NCBI GenBank assembly: GCA_902825985.1
Contig: CADEDC010000011.1
Coordinates: 39,091 to 103,090 of the forward strand
DNA length: 64,000 nucleotides
Direction: 5' to 3'
Source of the DNA: an uncultured Acidobacteriota bacterium
Lineage (GTDB): Bacteria > Acidobacteriota > Vicinamibacteria > Vicinamibacterales > CAVVIG01
Shown: one piece after another, positions 9,047 through 17,579 of the stretch
How positions within the stretch are numbered: position 1 is the stretch's first letter
Layout: every line of letters begins with the position of its first letter
Notes under the pieces: model-generated
Databases searched by the model: none
What the model was told of the DNA's origin: nothing
The model's input: the letters and a program-made list of their open reading frames with translations, nothing else
Translations under genes and position numbers: made by a program

Positions 9047-11257
9047 ATGATGCTCCCGTTCCGTCTCCGACACGTGCTGCGCGCCAACCTCCTGGCACTC
9101 GCAGCACTCGCGTTCACGCTTCCCGCAGCGGCCCAGGGTCAGGTCTACGTCGTCTCGGGCAGCACGGTCGCCGCGATCGATCCCGCCACGCACACCGTGC
9201 AGGCGGTCATACCCGTCGGTGCCTCGCCGGCGCGCGTCGTGGCGTCGCCCGACCGGACCCGCGCCTATGTCACCAACGCCGGGTCCAATTCGGTGTCGGT
9301 GATCGACACCGGGCTGAATGCGGTGGTCGCCACCTTCGCGGTCGGCGTGGCGCCGTCCGGTGTGGCCGTGTCGCCAGACGGCACCACGCTGTACGTGTCG
9401 ACCGACGGCGGCGTCATCCAGACCGTCGATACGGGCACCGGGCTCGTCACCGGCGCGATCGCCACAGCCGGCGGCGCCGGCGGCGACGTCGCGGTCAGCG
9501 CCGACGGGGCTCGCGTCTACGTCGCCTCGGGACCGGTGACGGTCATCGATGCGGCGTCGCGTGCGGTGGTCGCGTCGTTTGCGTCGGGCGCCTCCGGTAT
9601 CGAGGTGTCACCTGACGGCACGCGCGCCTACGTCACCTATATGGCCACGCTGTTCGGCGGCGGACTGCAGGTGATCGACCTGACGGCCGGTTTTGCCGTG
9701 CTCGCAACGCTGAACCTTGGCGTCCCGGGCCCGATGGCGCTGGCAGCGGACGGCAGCCGCCTCTACATCAGCCATTCGGCGACGTTCGTCGACACCGGCT
9801 ATGGCGCCGGCTTCTTCCCCGGCCGCTCGGTCTTCGTCTTCGATCCGCTGACCAACACCGTGGTGGCCCAGATCGACCTCGGCGCCTCCGGCTCGAACTG
9901 GAGCCAGCAGCACACGCCCGGGGCCCTCGCGGTGACGCCCGACAAGCGTCGCGTCTACATCTCGGTGCCCCGACTCGCGGCGGTGGCTGCCGCCGACGTC
10001 AACACCCACCAGGTGACCGCCACGACGCCGATCGCCAGCCCCGGCTCCGTGACCGTCATCGGCGACGGCGCCGCCGTCGTGCCGTTCGTCATCAACGCGG
10101 TGGACGATACCGCGACGTATGCAGACCTGGGCGGCGTCGCGATCGCCAGCGTGCTCGCCAACGACTCGCTCGGTGGCGTGCGGCCGACGCTGCAGCACGT
10201 GACGCTGGCGCTGGTCGCCGCCAGCCAGGGCCTGACCCTCGACGAGGCGTCCGGTGCCGTCACCGTGGCCGCCGGGGCACCGCTCGGCGATGCCACCGTC
10301 GTCTACGAGATCTGCGAGCGTGCGACGCCCGGCAACTGCGACCGGGCGACGGCGACGGTGACCGTTCGCGAGAACTACGCCATCGACGCCGTCGACGACG
10401 CCGCCACGACGCTGCCGGGGCGCTACGCCCTGGCCAGCGTCCTCGCCAACGACCTGTTCCACGGCGCCCCGGCGACGCTGACCGACGTGGTCGTCAGCCA
10501 GGTTGCGACCGGTGCGAGCACCATCGCCCTGGTGCCCTCGACCGCTGGGGTGTTCGTCTCGGTCGGCACGCCGGCCGGCGTCCACACCCTCACCTACCGC
10601 ATCTGCGAGCGCGCGACGCCGGGCAACTGCGACGAGGCGACCGTGACGTTGACCGTCGATGGGTTCGCGATCGACGCGGTGGACGACGCCGGCGCCGTCA
10701 CGCGGACCGGCGGCACCGCCGTCGCCAGCGTGCTGGCCAACGACCGGTTCAACGGCGCGGCCGCGACGGTGACGCGGGTGGCGCTGTCGGTGGTCACAGC
10801 GGCGACGGGCGTGACGCTGAACACCGCCACCGGGGCGGTGACCGTGTCGCCGGCGACGCCGACCGGGGTCTACACCGTGCGTTATCGCATCTGCGAGATC
10901 GCCACACCGGCCAACTGCGATACGGCAGCGGTGACGATCACCGTCCGCCCGTATCTGGTGAGCGCCGTGAACGACTACGGCCGCGGTTCGTCGAAGGTCG
11001 CGAATACGCCGATTGCGAGCGTGCTGGCCAACGACACGATTGGCGGCGTGCGGGCGACGGCATCGAACAGCGTGCTGTCCCTGGTGTCCCTGACACCGGC
11101 AAACAGCAAGATCCGCCTCGACACTGCGGACGGCTCGGTCGACGTCCTGGGCAAGACGAGCTCGAGTGTCTTCGCGCTCCGTTATCGGCTGTGCGAGGCC
11201 GCGGATCCGGCCAACTGTGCCGAAGCGGTGGCAACCATCGAACTGAGCGGCAAGTAG
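9047..11257 (+). CDS. Exported YVTN beta-propeller protein with four C-terminal tandem domains
   Basis: 736 residues. A signal peptide (ANLLALAALAFTLPAAAQ) precedes a seven-bladed-type propeller with YVTN-family repeats (YVVSGSTVAAID, AYVTNAGSNSVSVIDTG, LYVSTDGGVIQTVDTG) to about residue 340. Four tandem domains of about 95 residues follow, each opening with AVDD or AVND, then ASVLAND, and closing with YxICE...CD. Such repeats resemble cadherin-like or VCBS-type modules of adhesive surface proteins. Each domain keeps a Cys pair (ICERATPGNCD type) that may form disulfides in the periplasm. Start ATG 9047 follows GCGAGGA by 6 nt. A cell-surface or adhesion role is inferred. Confidence 0.8.
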   Translation: MMLPFRLRHVLRANLLALAALAFTLPAAAQGQVYVVSGSTVAAIDPATHTVQAVIPVGASPARVVASPDRTRAYVTNAGSNSVSVIDTGLNAVVATFAVGVAPSGVAVSPDGTTLYVSTDGGVIQTVDTGTGLVTGAIATAGGAGGDVAVSADGARVYVASGPVTVIDAASRAVVASFASGASGIEVSPDGTRAYVTYMATLFGGGLQVIDLTAGFAVLATLNLGVPGPMALAADGSRLYISHSATFVDTGYGAGFFPGRSVFVFDPLTNTVVAQIDLGASGSNWSQQHTPGALAVTPDKRRVYISVPRLAAVAAADVNTHQVTATTPIASPGSVTVIGDGAAVVPFVINAVDDTATYADLGGVAIASVLANDSLGGVRPTLQHVTLALVAASQGLTLDEASGAVTVAAGAPLGDATVVYEICERATPGNCDRATATVTVRENYAIDAVDDAATTLPGRYALASVLANDLFHGAPATLTDVVVSQVATGASTIALVPSTAGVFVSVGTPAGVHTLTYRICERATPGNCDEATVTLTVDGFAIDAVDDAGAVTRTGGTAVASVLANDRFNGAAATVTRVALSVVTAATGVTLNTATGAVTVSPATPTGVYTVRYRICEIATPANCDTAAVTITVRPYLVSAVNDYGRGSSKVANTPIASVLANDTIGGVRATASNSVLSLVSLTPANSKIRLDTADGSVDVLGKTSSSVFALRYRLCEAADPANCAEAVATIELSGK

Positions 11258-11296
11258 CCGCAACGCACCATCGCGCCGCGCGAGCTTCCAACGGAC

Positions 11297-11327
11297 GCGC
11301 CGCCGGGCCCGGTCGGCCCGGCGGCGC
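11297..11327 (+). terminator. Strong GC hairpin, likely terminator
   Basis: Perfect 13-bp inverted repeat (gcgccgccgggcc / ggcccggcggcgc) with a 5-nt loop, 39 bp after the stop of the YVTN gene. No T-tract follows. Confidence 0.5.
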
Positions 11328-11696
11328 AGTCCGTCACCACGCCGGCCGCCCGCAGTGACGCGGCGCGGCCGAGCCACCGCTCCCGCCCTTCCCCGCTCGC
11401 GGCCGGCCGCAGCCTGGTCGCCGCCCCCCGCTCGGTCACCGACGCTTTCGAATCGCGAATGCACTTTCATCGATCGACGGCCGGCGTGACCTGGCCGGCG
11501 TTCCTTCATCGGCGAGCCGCCGGCAACCGGCGGCGATTCCGCTGATATCGCGTCCCGATCGCCACCGCGGCGAGCTGGCGCTCGACTTGCACTTGCATGC
11601 CGGCACCTGGCACTGACAGGCGGGGTCGCCGCGCCCGGCATGGGCGCGGCCTCACGCGCGGTGCACACGACCTCCCGTCCGAAGGAGTCCGACTCG
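11328..11696. other. Gene-free stretch upstream of the quinol oxidoreductase operon
   Basis: No convincing gene on either strand. It holds a perfect 8-bp hairpin with a 3-nt loop at 11516-11534 and two copies of ggccggcgt near 11480-11500. GAAGGAG close to 11681-11687 serves as ribosome site for the first operon gene. The operon promoter should lie here, but I cannot pick hexamers with confidence. Confidence 0.5.
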
Positions 11697-12101
11697 ATGC
11701 GAGGCCTCACTATATTGTTCTGTCTCTCCCTCTCGGCCGGCGCGCTGGCGGCGGGCACCGCCGAACAGGCCGGCGGCAATCCGAAGGCCGCGACGACCGT
11801 CAATCCCGTCAAGCCGACGCCGCAGTCGATCGCCAAGGGCAAGCAGGCGTTCAACAAGGCGTGCCGACACTGCCACGGCTCGGGCGGCAAGGGTGATGGT
11901 CCGCTGGCGCCGACGAACCCGCCGCCCGCCGATCTCACCGACGCCACCTGGGACCATGGCTCCACCGATGGCGAGATCTTCGCCATCATCGCGAACGGCA
12001 TCGGCGGCAAGTCCGAGATGAAGGGTCTGAAGAGCGAGTTGACCCCGACGGACATCTGGAACATCGTCAACTTCCTGCGCAGCATCGGCCCGACGTCCTA
12101 G
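11697..12101 (+). CDS. Periplasmic monohaem cytochrome c
   Basis: 134 residues: signal peptide (RGLTILFCLSLSAGALAAG), a linker, then a class I cytochrome c fold with one haem-binding CRHCH and a distal Met probably in GGKSEMKGL. It is the first gene of a six-gene operon and lies 3 nt before the pentahaem gene. In alternative complex III, monohaem ActE passes electrons to oxygen reductases; a matching role is inferred from context. ATG 11697 was chosen for its GAAGGAG site and signal peptide; upstream in-frame ATG 11640 lacks these. Confidence 0.85.
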   Translation: MRGLTILFCLSLSAGALAAGTAEQAGGNPKAATTVNPVKPTPQSIAKGKQAFNKACRHCHGSGGKGDGPLAPTNPPPADLTDATWDHGSTDGEIFAIIANGIGGKSEMKGLKSELTPTDIWNIVNFLRSIGPTS

Positions 12102-12104
12102 GAC

Positions 12105-12719
12105 ATGTCGATGCGGATCGTCACCGTCGCGCTGTGCGTGCTTGCGGCCGGTGGGGCCGGTATCGGCTGTCAGCCGTCGCCGCGCGCGCTGCCGGCGCGC
12201 CCGGACAGCGCACGGCTGCCCGGGCAGACCGACGACGTGTTCACGACGGCGCGACCGTCGCTCGCGGTGGCAGTCAACGACTTTCTCGTGCGCCGGCCGG
12301 TCCCCGTACAGCCGATCGAGTTCCCGCACGACGTCCACGCCGGCCGCCGGATCGCGTGCGACGAATACTGTCACGAAGGGGTCTCGACCCAGGCGGTGGC
12401 AGGACTGCCCAGCCTTCGCACCTGCATGATCTGCCACAACACCATTGCCACCGATCGGCCGCGCATCCAGTCGATGACGGCGATGCGGGCCGCCGGCCGC
12501 GATCTGGCGTGGCAGCGGGTGTTCGACTATCCGCCGTCGTCGCACGTGCGGTTCAACCATGCGCCGCACATCCGGACCGGCATCGAGTGCTCGACCTGCC
12601 ACGGCGACATCGCCGGCCAGACGGTGGCGCGCCGCAACGTCGCCCTGACGATGGGGTTCTGCGTCACTTGCCATGATCAGCAGCAGGCATCCGTGGATTG
12701 CCAGAGTTGCCATTACTGA
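12105..12719 (+). CDS. Pentahaem cytochrome c lipoprotein, ActA-like
   Basis: 204 residues. The lipoprotein signal ends GAGIGC. Five haem attachment sites are visible: CDEYCH (a CX3CH variant), CMICH, CSTCH, CVTCH and CQSCH at the C-terminus. Additional His residues (FPHDVH, FNHAPH) suit bis-His ligation as in the cytochrome c7/ActA type. Five haems match the count in ActA of alternative complex III. The stop overlaps the start of the next gene as TGATG. Likely job: carrying electrons from the Fe-S subunit towards the monohaem cytochrome, anchored to a membrane by lipid. Whether the CX3CH site carries haem is untested. Confidence 0.82.
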   Translation: MSMRIVTVALCVLAAGGAGIGCQPSPRALPARPDSARLPGQTDDVFTTARPSLAVAVNDFLVRRPVPVQPIEFPHDVHAGRRIACDEYCHEGVSTQAVAGLPSLRTCMICHNTIATDRPRIQSMTAMRAAGRDLAWQRVFDYPPSSHVRFNHAPHIRTGIECSTCHGDIAGQTVARRNVALTMGFCVTCHDQQQASVDCQSCHY

Positions 12720-14992
12720 TGGACCGCCGATCCTTCATCTCACTCACGCTGGTGTCCGGCACCACCGCCGCGCTCACCGGCGGTTGCGCCGTCCCGCAGA
12801 CGTCGCTGATCCGGTTCGTCCCGGCCGAGGACATCCAGCCCGGTCAAGCCAGCTGGAGACCCGGCGTCTGCACGCTGTGCCCGGCCGGCTGCGGCCTCAC
12901 GGTTCGCGTGATGGACGCAGACGCCGATGTGGTCCGTGACGGCATCACGGGTGTCCAGCGGATTCTGGCCGCCAAGAAGCTCGAGGGCGGGGTGGACCAT
13001 CCGGTGAACCGCGGGCGCCTCTGTGCGCGTGGCCAGGCCGGCGTCCAGGCGACCTACCATCCGGACCGGATTACCCAGCCGCTGAAGCGGTCCGGAGATC
13101 GCGGCACCGGACAGTACGTGGCGATTTCGTGGGACGAAGCCATGGCCACGTTCGTGCGCCATCTCGATGCGATCGATCGCCGCGCGCACCCGCCGGCGCT
13201 CGCGTGGTTCGGACGGCCGGACCGCGGTCACCGCGGCACGTTCATCGCGCACCTCCTGTCGCGGCTCGGCGGCGTCGGCCCGATCGGCGTCGACCTGTTC
13301 GGCGACGCGGTGCTGCGGCGGGCCAACGCCATGAGCTTCGGACGATCGCAACTTCCCACGGTGGATCTGGCGGCCGCCCGCCACGTCCTGAGTTTGGGCG
13401 CCGACTTCCTCGGCGCGTGGAACTCGCCGGTCGCGCAGAGCCGCGGCTACGGGGCGATGCGAACCGGACGCCGCGGCGTCCGCGGCGCCTTCGTCCAGGT
13501 CGAAGCGCGCATGACACAAACCGGCGCCAACGCCGACGAATGGGTGCCGGTCCATCCAGGCACCGAGGGGGCGCTCGCGCTCGGCCTGGCGCACGTCGTG
13601 CTGCAGACCGGTGCGTTCGCCGCCGACACGGCGGGCCGGGCTGGCGAATGTGTCGCCGGCTGGGCGGACGGCCTCCCCGACTGGACTCCCGAGGCGGTGG
13701 CGGCGATCACCGGCCTGGCACCCGGCCGGATCGATCGTCTCGCACGCGCACTCATCGACGGTGTCCCGTCGGTCGTGCTCATCGGCGGCCCGCCGCTGGC
13801 GCATTCGAACGGACTGCACGCCGCGCTCGCGGTGAACGCGTTGAACGCGCTGCTCGGCGCCATCGAACAACCGGGTGGCATCTACTTCACGCCGCAGGCA
13901 GACGTCTCGGCAATGTCGGGGCTCGACGCCGGCGACGTCGCCGTGGCACCGGCCATGAGCCAGTTCGTCGCCGAACGCCTGTCGGCCGGTTCGCGGCCGC
14001 CTGCCCTGCTCGTCGTCGACGACAGCAATCCGGTGTTCACCGCACCGCCGGCGTGGCGGCTGCGCGAGGCGCTGCTGCGCCTGCCGACGATCGTCAGTGT
14101 CGGCAGCTTCCTCGATGAAACCAGCAGCCTCGCCGACCTCATCCTGCCGGATCACTCGTACCTCGAATCATGGGTGGACGCAGTACCGGAGTCCGGCGCC
14201 CGGACCGCCGTGATCAGTCTCGCCCCGCCCGTGGTGCGGCCGTTGCACGACACCCGCTCGACCGTCGACCTGCTGCTCGAGGCGAGTGCGAACCTGGCAG
14301 CGCCGATTTCGTGGCCGTGGGCGACGCACGAGGCGCTGCTGGCGGCGGCGCTCGGCACGCTGCCGCCGTCCGTCACGGCCGGCGATACGTGGACCGAAGT
14401 CCAGGAACGCGGCGGCTGGTGGGGCGAGTTGCCGGCCGCGGTGGCGCAGGCAGCGGCGGCGACGGCCACCCCTGCGCCGACTGCCTTCACGGCGCCCACC
14501 TTCGAGGGCACACCCGGAGAGTACCCCTTGCACTTCCTGCCCTACGCCTCGACGTTCCTCGACGGCGGGCTGGCGCACCTGCCATGGCTGCAGGAGATGC
14601 CGGACCCGCTCACGTCGGCGATGTGGAGCAGCTGGCTGGAGATCAACCCGGCGACCGCGGCCGCGCTCGGCATCGCCGACGGTGACGTCATCCGCGTCAC
14701 GTCGGCGCACGGCGTCATCGAGGCGGCGGCGCTGCTGTCGCCGGGCATTGCGCCGTCGATCGTCGCCATGCCAGCCGGTCAGGGCCACACGGCCTTCACG
14801 CGCTACGCCAGCCATCGTGGCGCCAACCCGCTGGGCATCCTCGCGCCGGTGACCGACCCGGCAACCGGCGCGCTCGCCTGGGCGGCGACCCGCGTCCGCG
14901 TGGAACGCATCGGCGATCCCGACGGACGCCTGATCCTGTTCGCCGGCGGCACACGCGAGCACGGCGACGATGATCGCCCCCCGCACCGATGA
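12719..14992 (+). CDS. Molybdopterin-oxidoreductase-like catalytic-type subunit, ActB1/QrcB-like
   Basis: 757 residues. The N-terminus has a Tat-type motif (DRRSFISLTL) and a Cys at GGC that could be lipidated. A Cys set typical of the proximal 4Fe-4S site follows: CTLCPAGC, with a fourth Cys in GRLCARGQ. The rest has the four-domain CISM layout, with the C-terminal cap domain near SSWLEINPATAAALG and DGDVIRVTS. The segment where a Mo ligand would sit shows no clear Cys or selenocysteine. Relatives ActB and QrcB have lost Mo and act structurally. Start ATG 12719 is coupled by TGATG; the longer TTG start at 12698 lies inside the previous gene. Confidence 0.8.
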   Translation: MDRRSFISLTLVSGTTAALTGGCAVPQTSLIRFVPAEDIQPGQASWRPGVCTLCPAGCGLTVRVMDADADVVRDGITGVQRILAAKKLEGGVDHPVNRGRLCARGQAGVQATYHPDRITQPLKRSGDRGTGQYVAISWDEAMATFVRHLDAIDRRAHPPALAWFGRPDRGHRGTFIAHLLSRLGGVGPIGVDLFGDAVLRRANAMSFGRSQLPTVDLAAARHVLSLGADFLGAWNSPVAQSRGYGAMRTGRRGVRGAFVQVEARMTQTGANADEWVPVHPGTEGALALGLAHVVLQTGAFAADTAGRAGECVAGWADGLPDWTPEAVAAITGLAPGRIDRLARALIDGVPSVVLIGGPPLAHSNGLHAALAVNALNALLGAIEQPGGIYFTPQADVSAMSGLDAGDVAVAPAMSQFVAERLSAGSRPPALLVVDDSNPVFTAPPAWRLREALLRLPTIVSVGSFLDETSSLADLILPDHSYLESWVDAVPESGARTAVISLAPPVVRPLHDTRSTVDLLLEASANLAAPISWPWATHEALLAAALGTLPPSVTAGDTWTEVQERGGWWGELPAAVAQAAAATATPAPTAFTAPTFEGTPGEYPLHFLPYASTFLDGGLAHLPWLQEMPDPLTSAMWSSWLEINPATAAALGIADGDVIRVTSAHGVIEAAALLSPGIAPSIVAMPAGQGHTAFTRYASHRGANPLGILAPVTDPATGALAWAATRVRVERIGDPDGRLILFAGGTREHGDDDRPPHR

Positions 14993-15726
14993 CACCGCCG
15001 CTCGTCACGACGAGCGTGCAAGAAGAGGACACGACGGAAATGCCGAAATGGGGAATGGCGGTGGATCTCGACGCCTGCACGGGATGCGGTGCCTGCGTGA
15101 CCGCCTGTCATGCGGAGAACAACATCTCGACGGTTGGCGCCGAGCAGGCGGCGCGCGGCCGCGCCAAACACTGGATTCGCGTCGAACGATACTGGGAAGG
15201 CAGCTTCCCAGACGTCCGGCTCAGGTTCCAGCCGGTCATGTGCCAGCAGTGCGACAGCGCGCCCTGTGAGCCCGTCTGTCCGACCTATGCGAGCCATCAC
15301 ACGGAGGATGGCTTGAACGCGCAGGTCTACAACCGCTGCATCGGCACGCGCTACTGCGCCAACGCCTGCCCGTACAACACGCGATTCTTCGACTTCTTCA
15401 ACCCGGCATGGGACAAACCGCTGCACCTGCAGCTCAACCCGGACGTCTCGCTCCGCGAAGTCGGCGTCATGGAGAAGTGCACCTTCTGCGTGCAACGGAT
15501 CAGGGCCGGCACGATCGCAGCCAAGGCCGACGCGCGTGAACTGAAAGACGGCGACATCACGACGGCGTGCGTGCAGACCTGTCCGGCCCACGCCCTCGTC
15601 TTCGGCGACCTGTCGGATCCAGACAGCCGCGTCTCGCAGATGGCGCGCGCGGCCCGCGGCACGGCGCTGCTCGGGGATCTGGGCACGCAGCCCAACGTCA
15701 CCTACCTGCAGCGGCAGACACCATGA
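14989..15726 (+). CDS. Four-cluster ferredoxin-type Fe-S subunit, PsrB/ActB2-like
   Basis: About 245 residues with the DmsB/PsrB pattern of four cysteine groups: CTGCGACVTACH, CQQCDSAPCEPVC, CIGTRYCANACPYNTRFF, and CTFC paired with CVQTCPAH. It should carry electrons between the membrane quinol subunit and the cytochromes. ATG 14989 overlaps the previous stop by four bases (ATGA). An internal ATG at 15040 would start just before the first cluster and cannot be excluded. There is no signal peptide, so export would depend on a partner with a Tat signal, as is usual in the family. In classical ACIII this part is fused to the Mo-like part; here it is separate. Confidence 0.85.
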   Translation: MTPPLVTTSVQEEDTTEMPKWGMAVDLDACTGCGACVTACHAENNISTVGAEQAARGRAKHWIRVERYWEGSFPDVRLRFQPVMCQQCDSAPCEPVCPTYASHHTEDGLNAQVYNRCIGTRYCANACPYNTRFFDFFNPAWDKPLHLQLNPDVSLREVGVMEKCTFCVQRIRAGTIAAKADARELKDGDITTACVQTCPAHALVFGDLSDPDSRVSQMARAARGTALLGDLGTQPNVTYLQRQTP

Positions 15727-17045
15727 CGCCCGCACGGCCGCCGTCTCACGAGCAGATGACCGCCGACCTGTTGCGGCCTCTGCTGCGGACGACCTGGCGT
15801 TTCTTCCTGCTCGCCGCCGTCTGCACGGCTCCCGTGCTGGCCGGCCTCGTCGCCTGGGCCACCCAGGCCTACTACGGCTTCGGCGTGACCGGCCTCGGCT
15901 GGCCGGTGTACTGGGGCTTCTACATCACCAGCTTCGTGTTCTGGATCGGCATCAGCCACGCCGGAACGCTCATTTCCGCGATCCTCCGCCTGGTTGATGC
16001 CGGCTGGCGGCGGCCGGTCACCAGGTGCGCCGAGGCAATCACCGCCTTCTCACTGATCATCGGCGCGATGTTTCCGCTCATCCACCTCGGTCGGCCCTGG
16101 CTGGCGTTCTGGCTGGCGCCGTACCCGAGCGAGCGGATGCTGTGGCCCAACTTCCGTTCGCCGCTCGTGTGGGACTTCTTCGCCATCAACACCTACCTGA
16201 CCGGCAGCCTGCTCTTCCTGGCGCTGCCGATGATTCCCGACTTCGCCACGGTTCGCGACAACTCCACCGGCGTGCGGCGCCGGATCTATGGCGTGCTGGC
16301 GCTCGGCTGGCGCGGCTCGTCGGCGCAGTGGCACCGCCTCGAGACGGCGATGGCGATCATGGCCATCGCCATCGTCCCGGTCGCCGTCTCGGTCCACACG
16401 ATCGTCTCTTTCGACTTCTCGATGGCACCGGTGCCGATGTGGCAGTCGACGATCTTCGGACCCTACTTCGTGGCCGGCGCCATCTTCAGCGGCATCGCCG
16501 GCCTGATCATTGCGATGGCGCTGCTCCGCCGCTTCCTCCACCTCGAGGCCTACCTGCTGCCGCTGCACTTCGACAACCTCGGCAGGCTGCTGCTGGTGAT
16601 GTCCCTGCTGTGGGCCTACTTCGTCTTCAACGAGCGGCTGGTCACCTACTATGGGAACGAGCCGTCCGACATGGCCGTGTTCTGGCGAACCCAGCGGCTG
16701 TCCTTCGCGCCACTCTACTGGACGATGGTCACCTGCAACTTCCTCGTGCCGCTCGTCCTGCTCGGCGTCCGCCGCTTCAGGACGATCTCCGGCTGCGTGA
16801 CCGCCTCCGTCGCCGTCGTGGTCGGCATGTGGCTCGAACGATTCCTCATCATCGTACCGTCGCTCGGCCACAAGTTCCTGCCGTACAGCCATGGCAGCTA
16901 TCGGCCGACGCCGATCGAGATCGTGATCGCCTTCTCGACATTCGCCGCGATGGCGCTCCTCTACGTGCTGTTCACCAAGCTCGTGCCGATCATCTCGATC
17001 TGGGAGATGAAGGCCGGCGCCACAGCCGACACGGTACGCTCATGA
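15723..17045 (+). CDS. NrfD/PsrC-type quinol-oxidising membrane subunit, ActC-like
   Basis: 440-residue polytopic protein with about ten hydrophobic segments (TWRFFLLAAVCTAPVLAGL, WPVYWGFYITSFVFWIGI, ITAFSLIIGAMFPLIHLG and others). The HxGRPW motif (HLGRPWLAFWL) and FYITSFVFWIGISHAGT are typical of NrfD-family subunits of ACIII and related complexes. It would oxidise menaquinol or ubiquinol in the inner membrane and pass electrons to the Fe-S subunit. ATG 15723 overlaps the previous stop as ATGA. Only one NrfD-type subunit is encoded; classical ACIII has two (ActC and ActF). Confidence 0.85.
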   Translation: MTPARPPSHEQMTADLLRPLLRTTWRFFLLAAVCTAPVLAGLVAWATQAYYGFGVTGLGWPVYWGFYITSFVFWIGISHAGTLISAILRLVDAGWRRPVTRCAEAITAFSLIIGAMFPLIHLGRPWLAFWLAPYPSERMLWPNFRSPLVWDFFAINTYLTGSLLFLALPMIPDFATVRDNSTGVRRRIYGVLALGWRGSSAQWHRLETAMAIMAIAIVPVAVSVHTIVSFDFSMAPVPMWQSTIFGPYFVAGAIFSGIAGLIIAMALLRRFLHLEAYLLPLHFDNLGRLLLVMSLLWAYFVFNERLVTYYGNEPSDMAVFWRTQRLSFAPLYWTMVTCNFLVPLVLLGVRRFRTISGCVTASVAVVVGMWLERFLIIVPSLGHKFLPYSHGSYRPTPIEIVIAFSTFAAMALLYVLFTKLVPIISIWEMKAGATADTVRS

Positions 17046-17563
17046 GCGCGATATACGGACTCTATCCGGACGCCGCCGCCGCGCAGGCCGCCGTCGACGG
17101 GCTGCGGGCCGCCGGCGTGGCCGGTCCGGACATCACCGTCCTCACGTCGTTCCCGATGGACGGCTGCCGCTTCTTTGACGACGGGTCCGACGACCGGGTG
17201 CGCCGCCGGATGTGGACGATGGCCGGCGGCGGCGGCCTCACCGGCCTCACCGCGGCGTTCGCTCTGTCGTGGGTCGCCGAAACCTCGTGGCCGTTGTCTG
17301 TCGGCGGCCTGCCGGTGTTTGCCTGGTGGCCCAACCTCATCATCATGTTCGAGCTGACGATGCTCGGTGCGATGCTCGCCACCGTCGTGACGCTGGTCGT
17401 CGGCGCCCGTCTGGGACGCCGGGTGACCCTCTACGATCCAGAGGTGTCGCGGGGGCACATCCTCGTCGGAATCGAGCGGCCCGACCGCGACCGGATCGCC
17501 GCCCTGACGCGCGCGCTTGCCGCGCCGGCCGGGGCGCGCCTCGGGGGCAACGCCGGAGCATGA
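17042..17563 (+). CDS. DUF3341 membrane subunit, ActD-like
   Basis: 173 residues. A small alpha/beta domain (SAIYGLYPDAAAAQAAVDGL) precedes two hydrophobic hairpin segments (GGGLTGLTAAFALSWV, WPNLIIMFELTMLGAMLATVVTLVV) and a C-terminal domain with HILVGIERPDRDR. This is the DUF3341/ActD layout. ActD helps assemble or pack the ACIII membrane arm; it binds no known cofactor. ATGA overlap with the NrfD gene makes it the last gene of the operon. The next gene is convergent and 16 bp away. Confidence 0.82.
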   Translation: MSAIYGLYPDAAAAQAAVDGLRAAGVAGPDITVLTSFPMDGCRFFDDGSDDRVRRRMWTMAGGGGLTGLTAAFALSWVAETSWPLSVGGLPVFAWWPNLIIMFELTMLGAMLATVVTLVVGARLGRRVTLYDPEVSRGHILVGIERPDRDRIAALTRALAAPAGARLGGNAGA

Positions 17564-17579
17564 AGCGCCCCGCGAAGTG

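Noticed and set aside
11560..11640. Sigma54-type promoter for the quinol oxidoreductase operon
   Set aside because: TGGCAC occurs near 11608, but no TTGC stands at the required -12 spacing.
9608..12085. 825-codon open frame on the minus strand
   Set aside because: It lies opposite the YVTN-repeat gene, the gap after it and the cytochrome gene, has Arg/Gly/His/Val-rich composition without domains, and is the usual shadow frame of GC-rich coding DNA.
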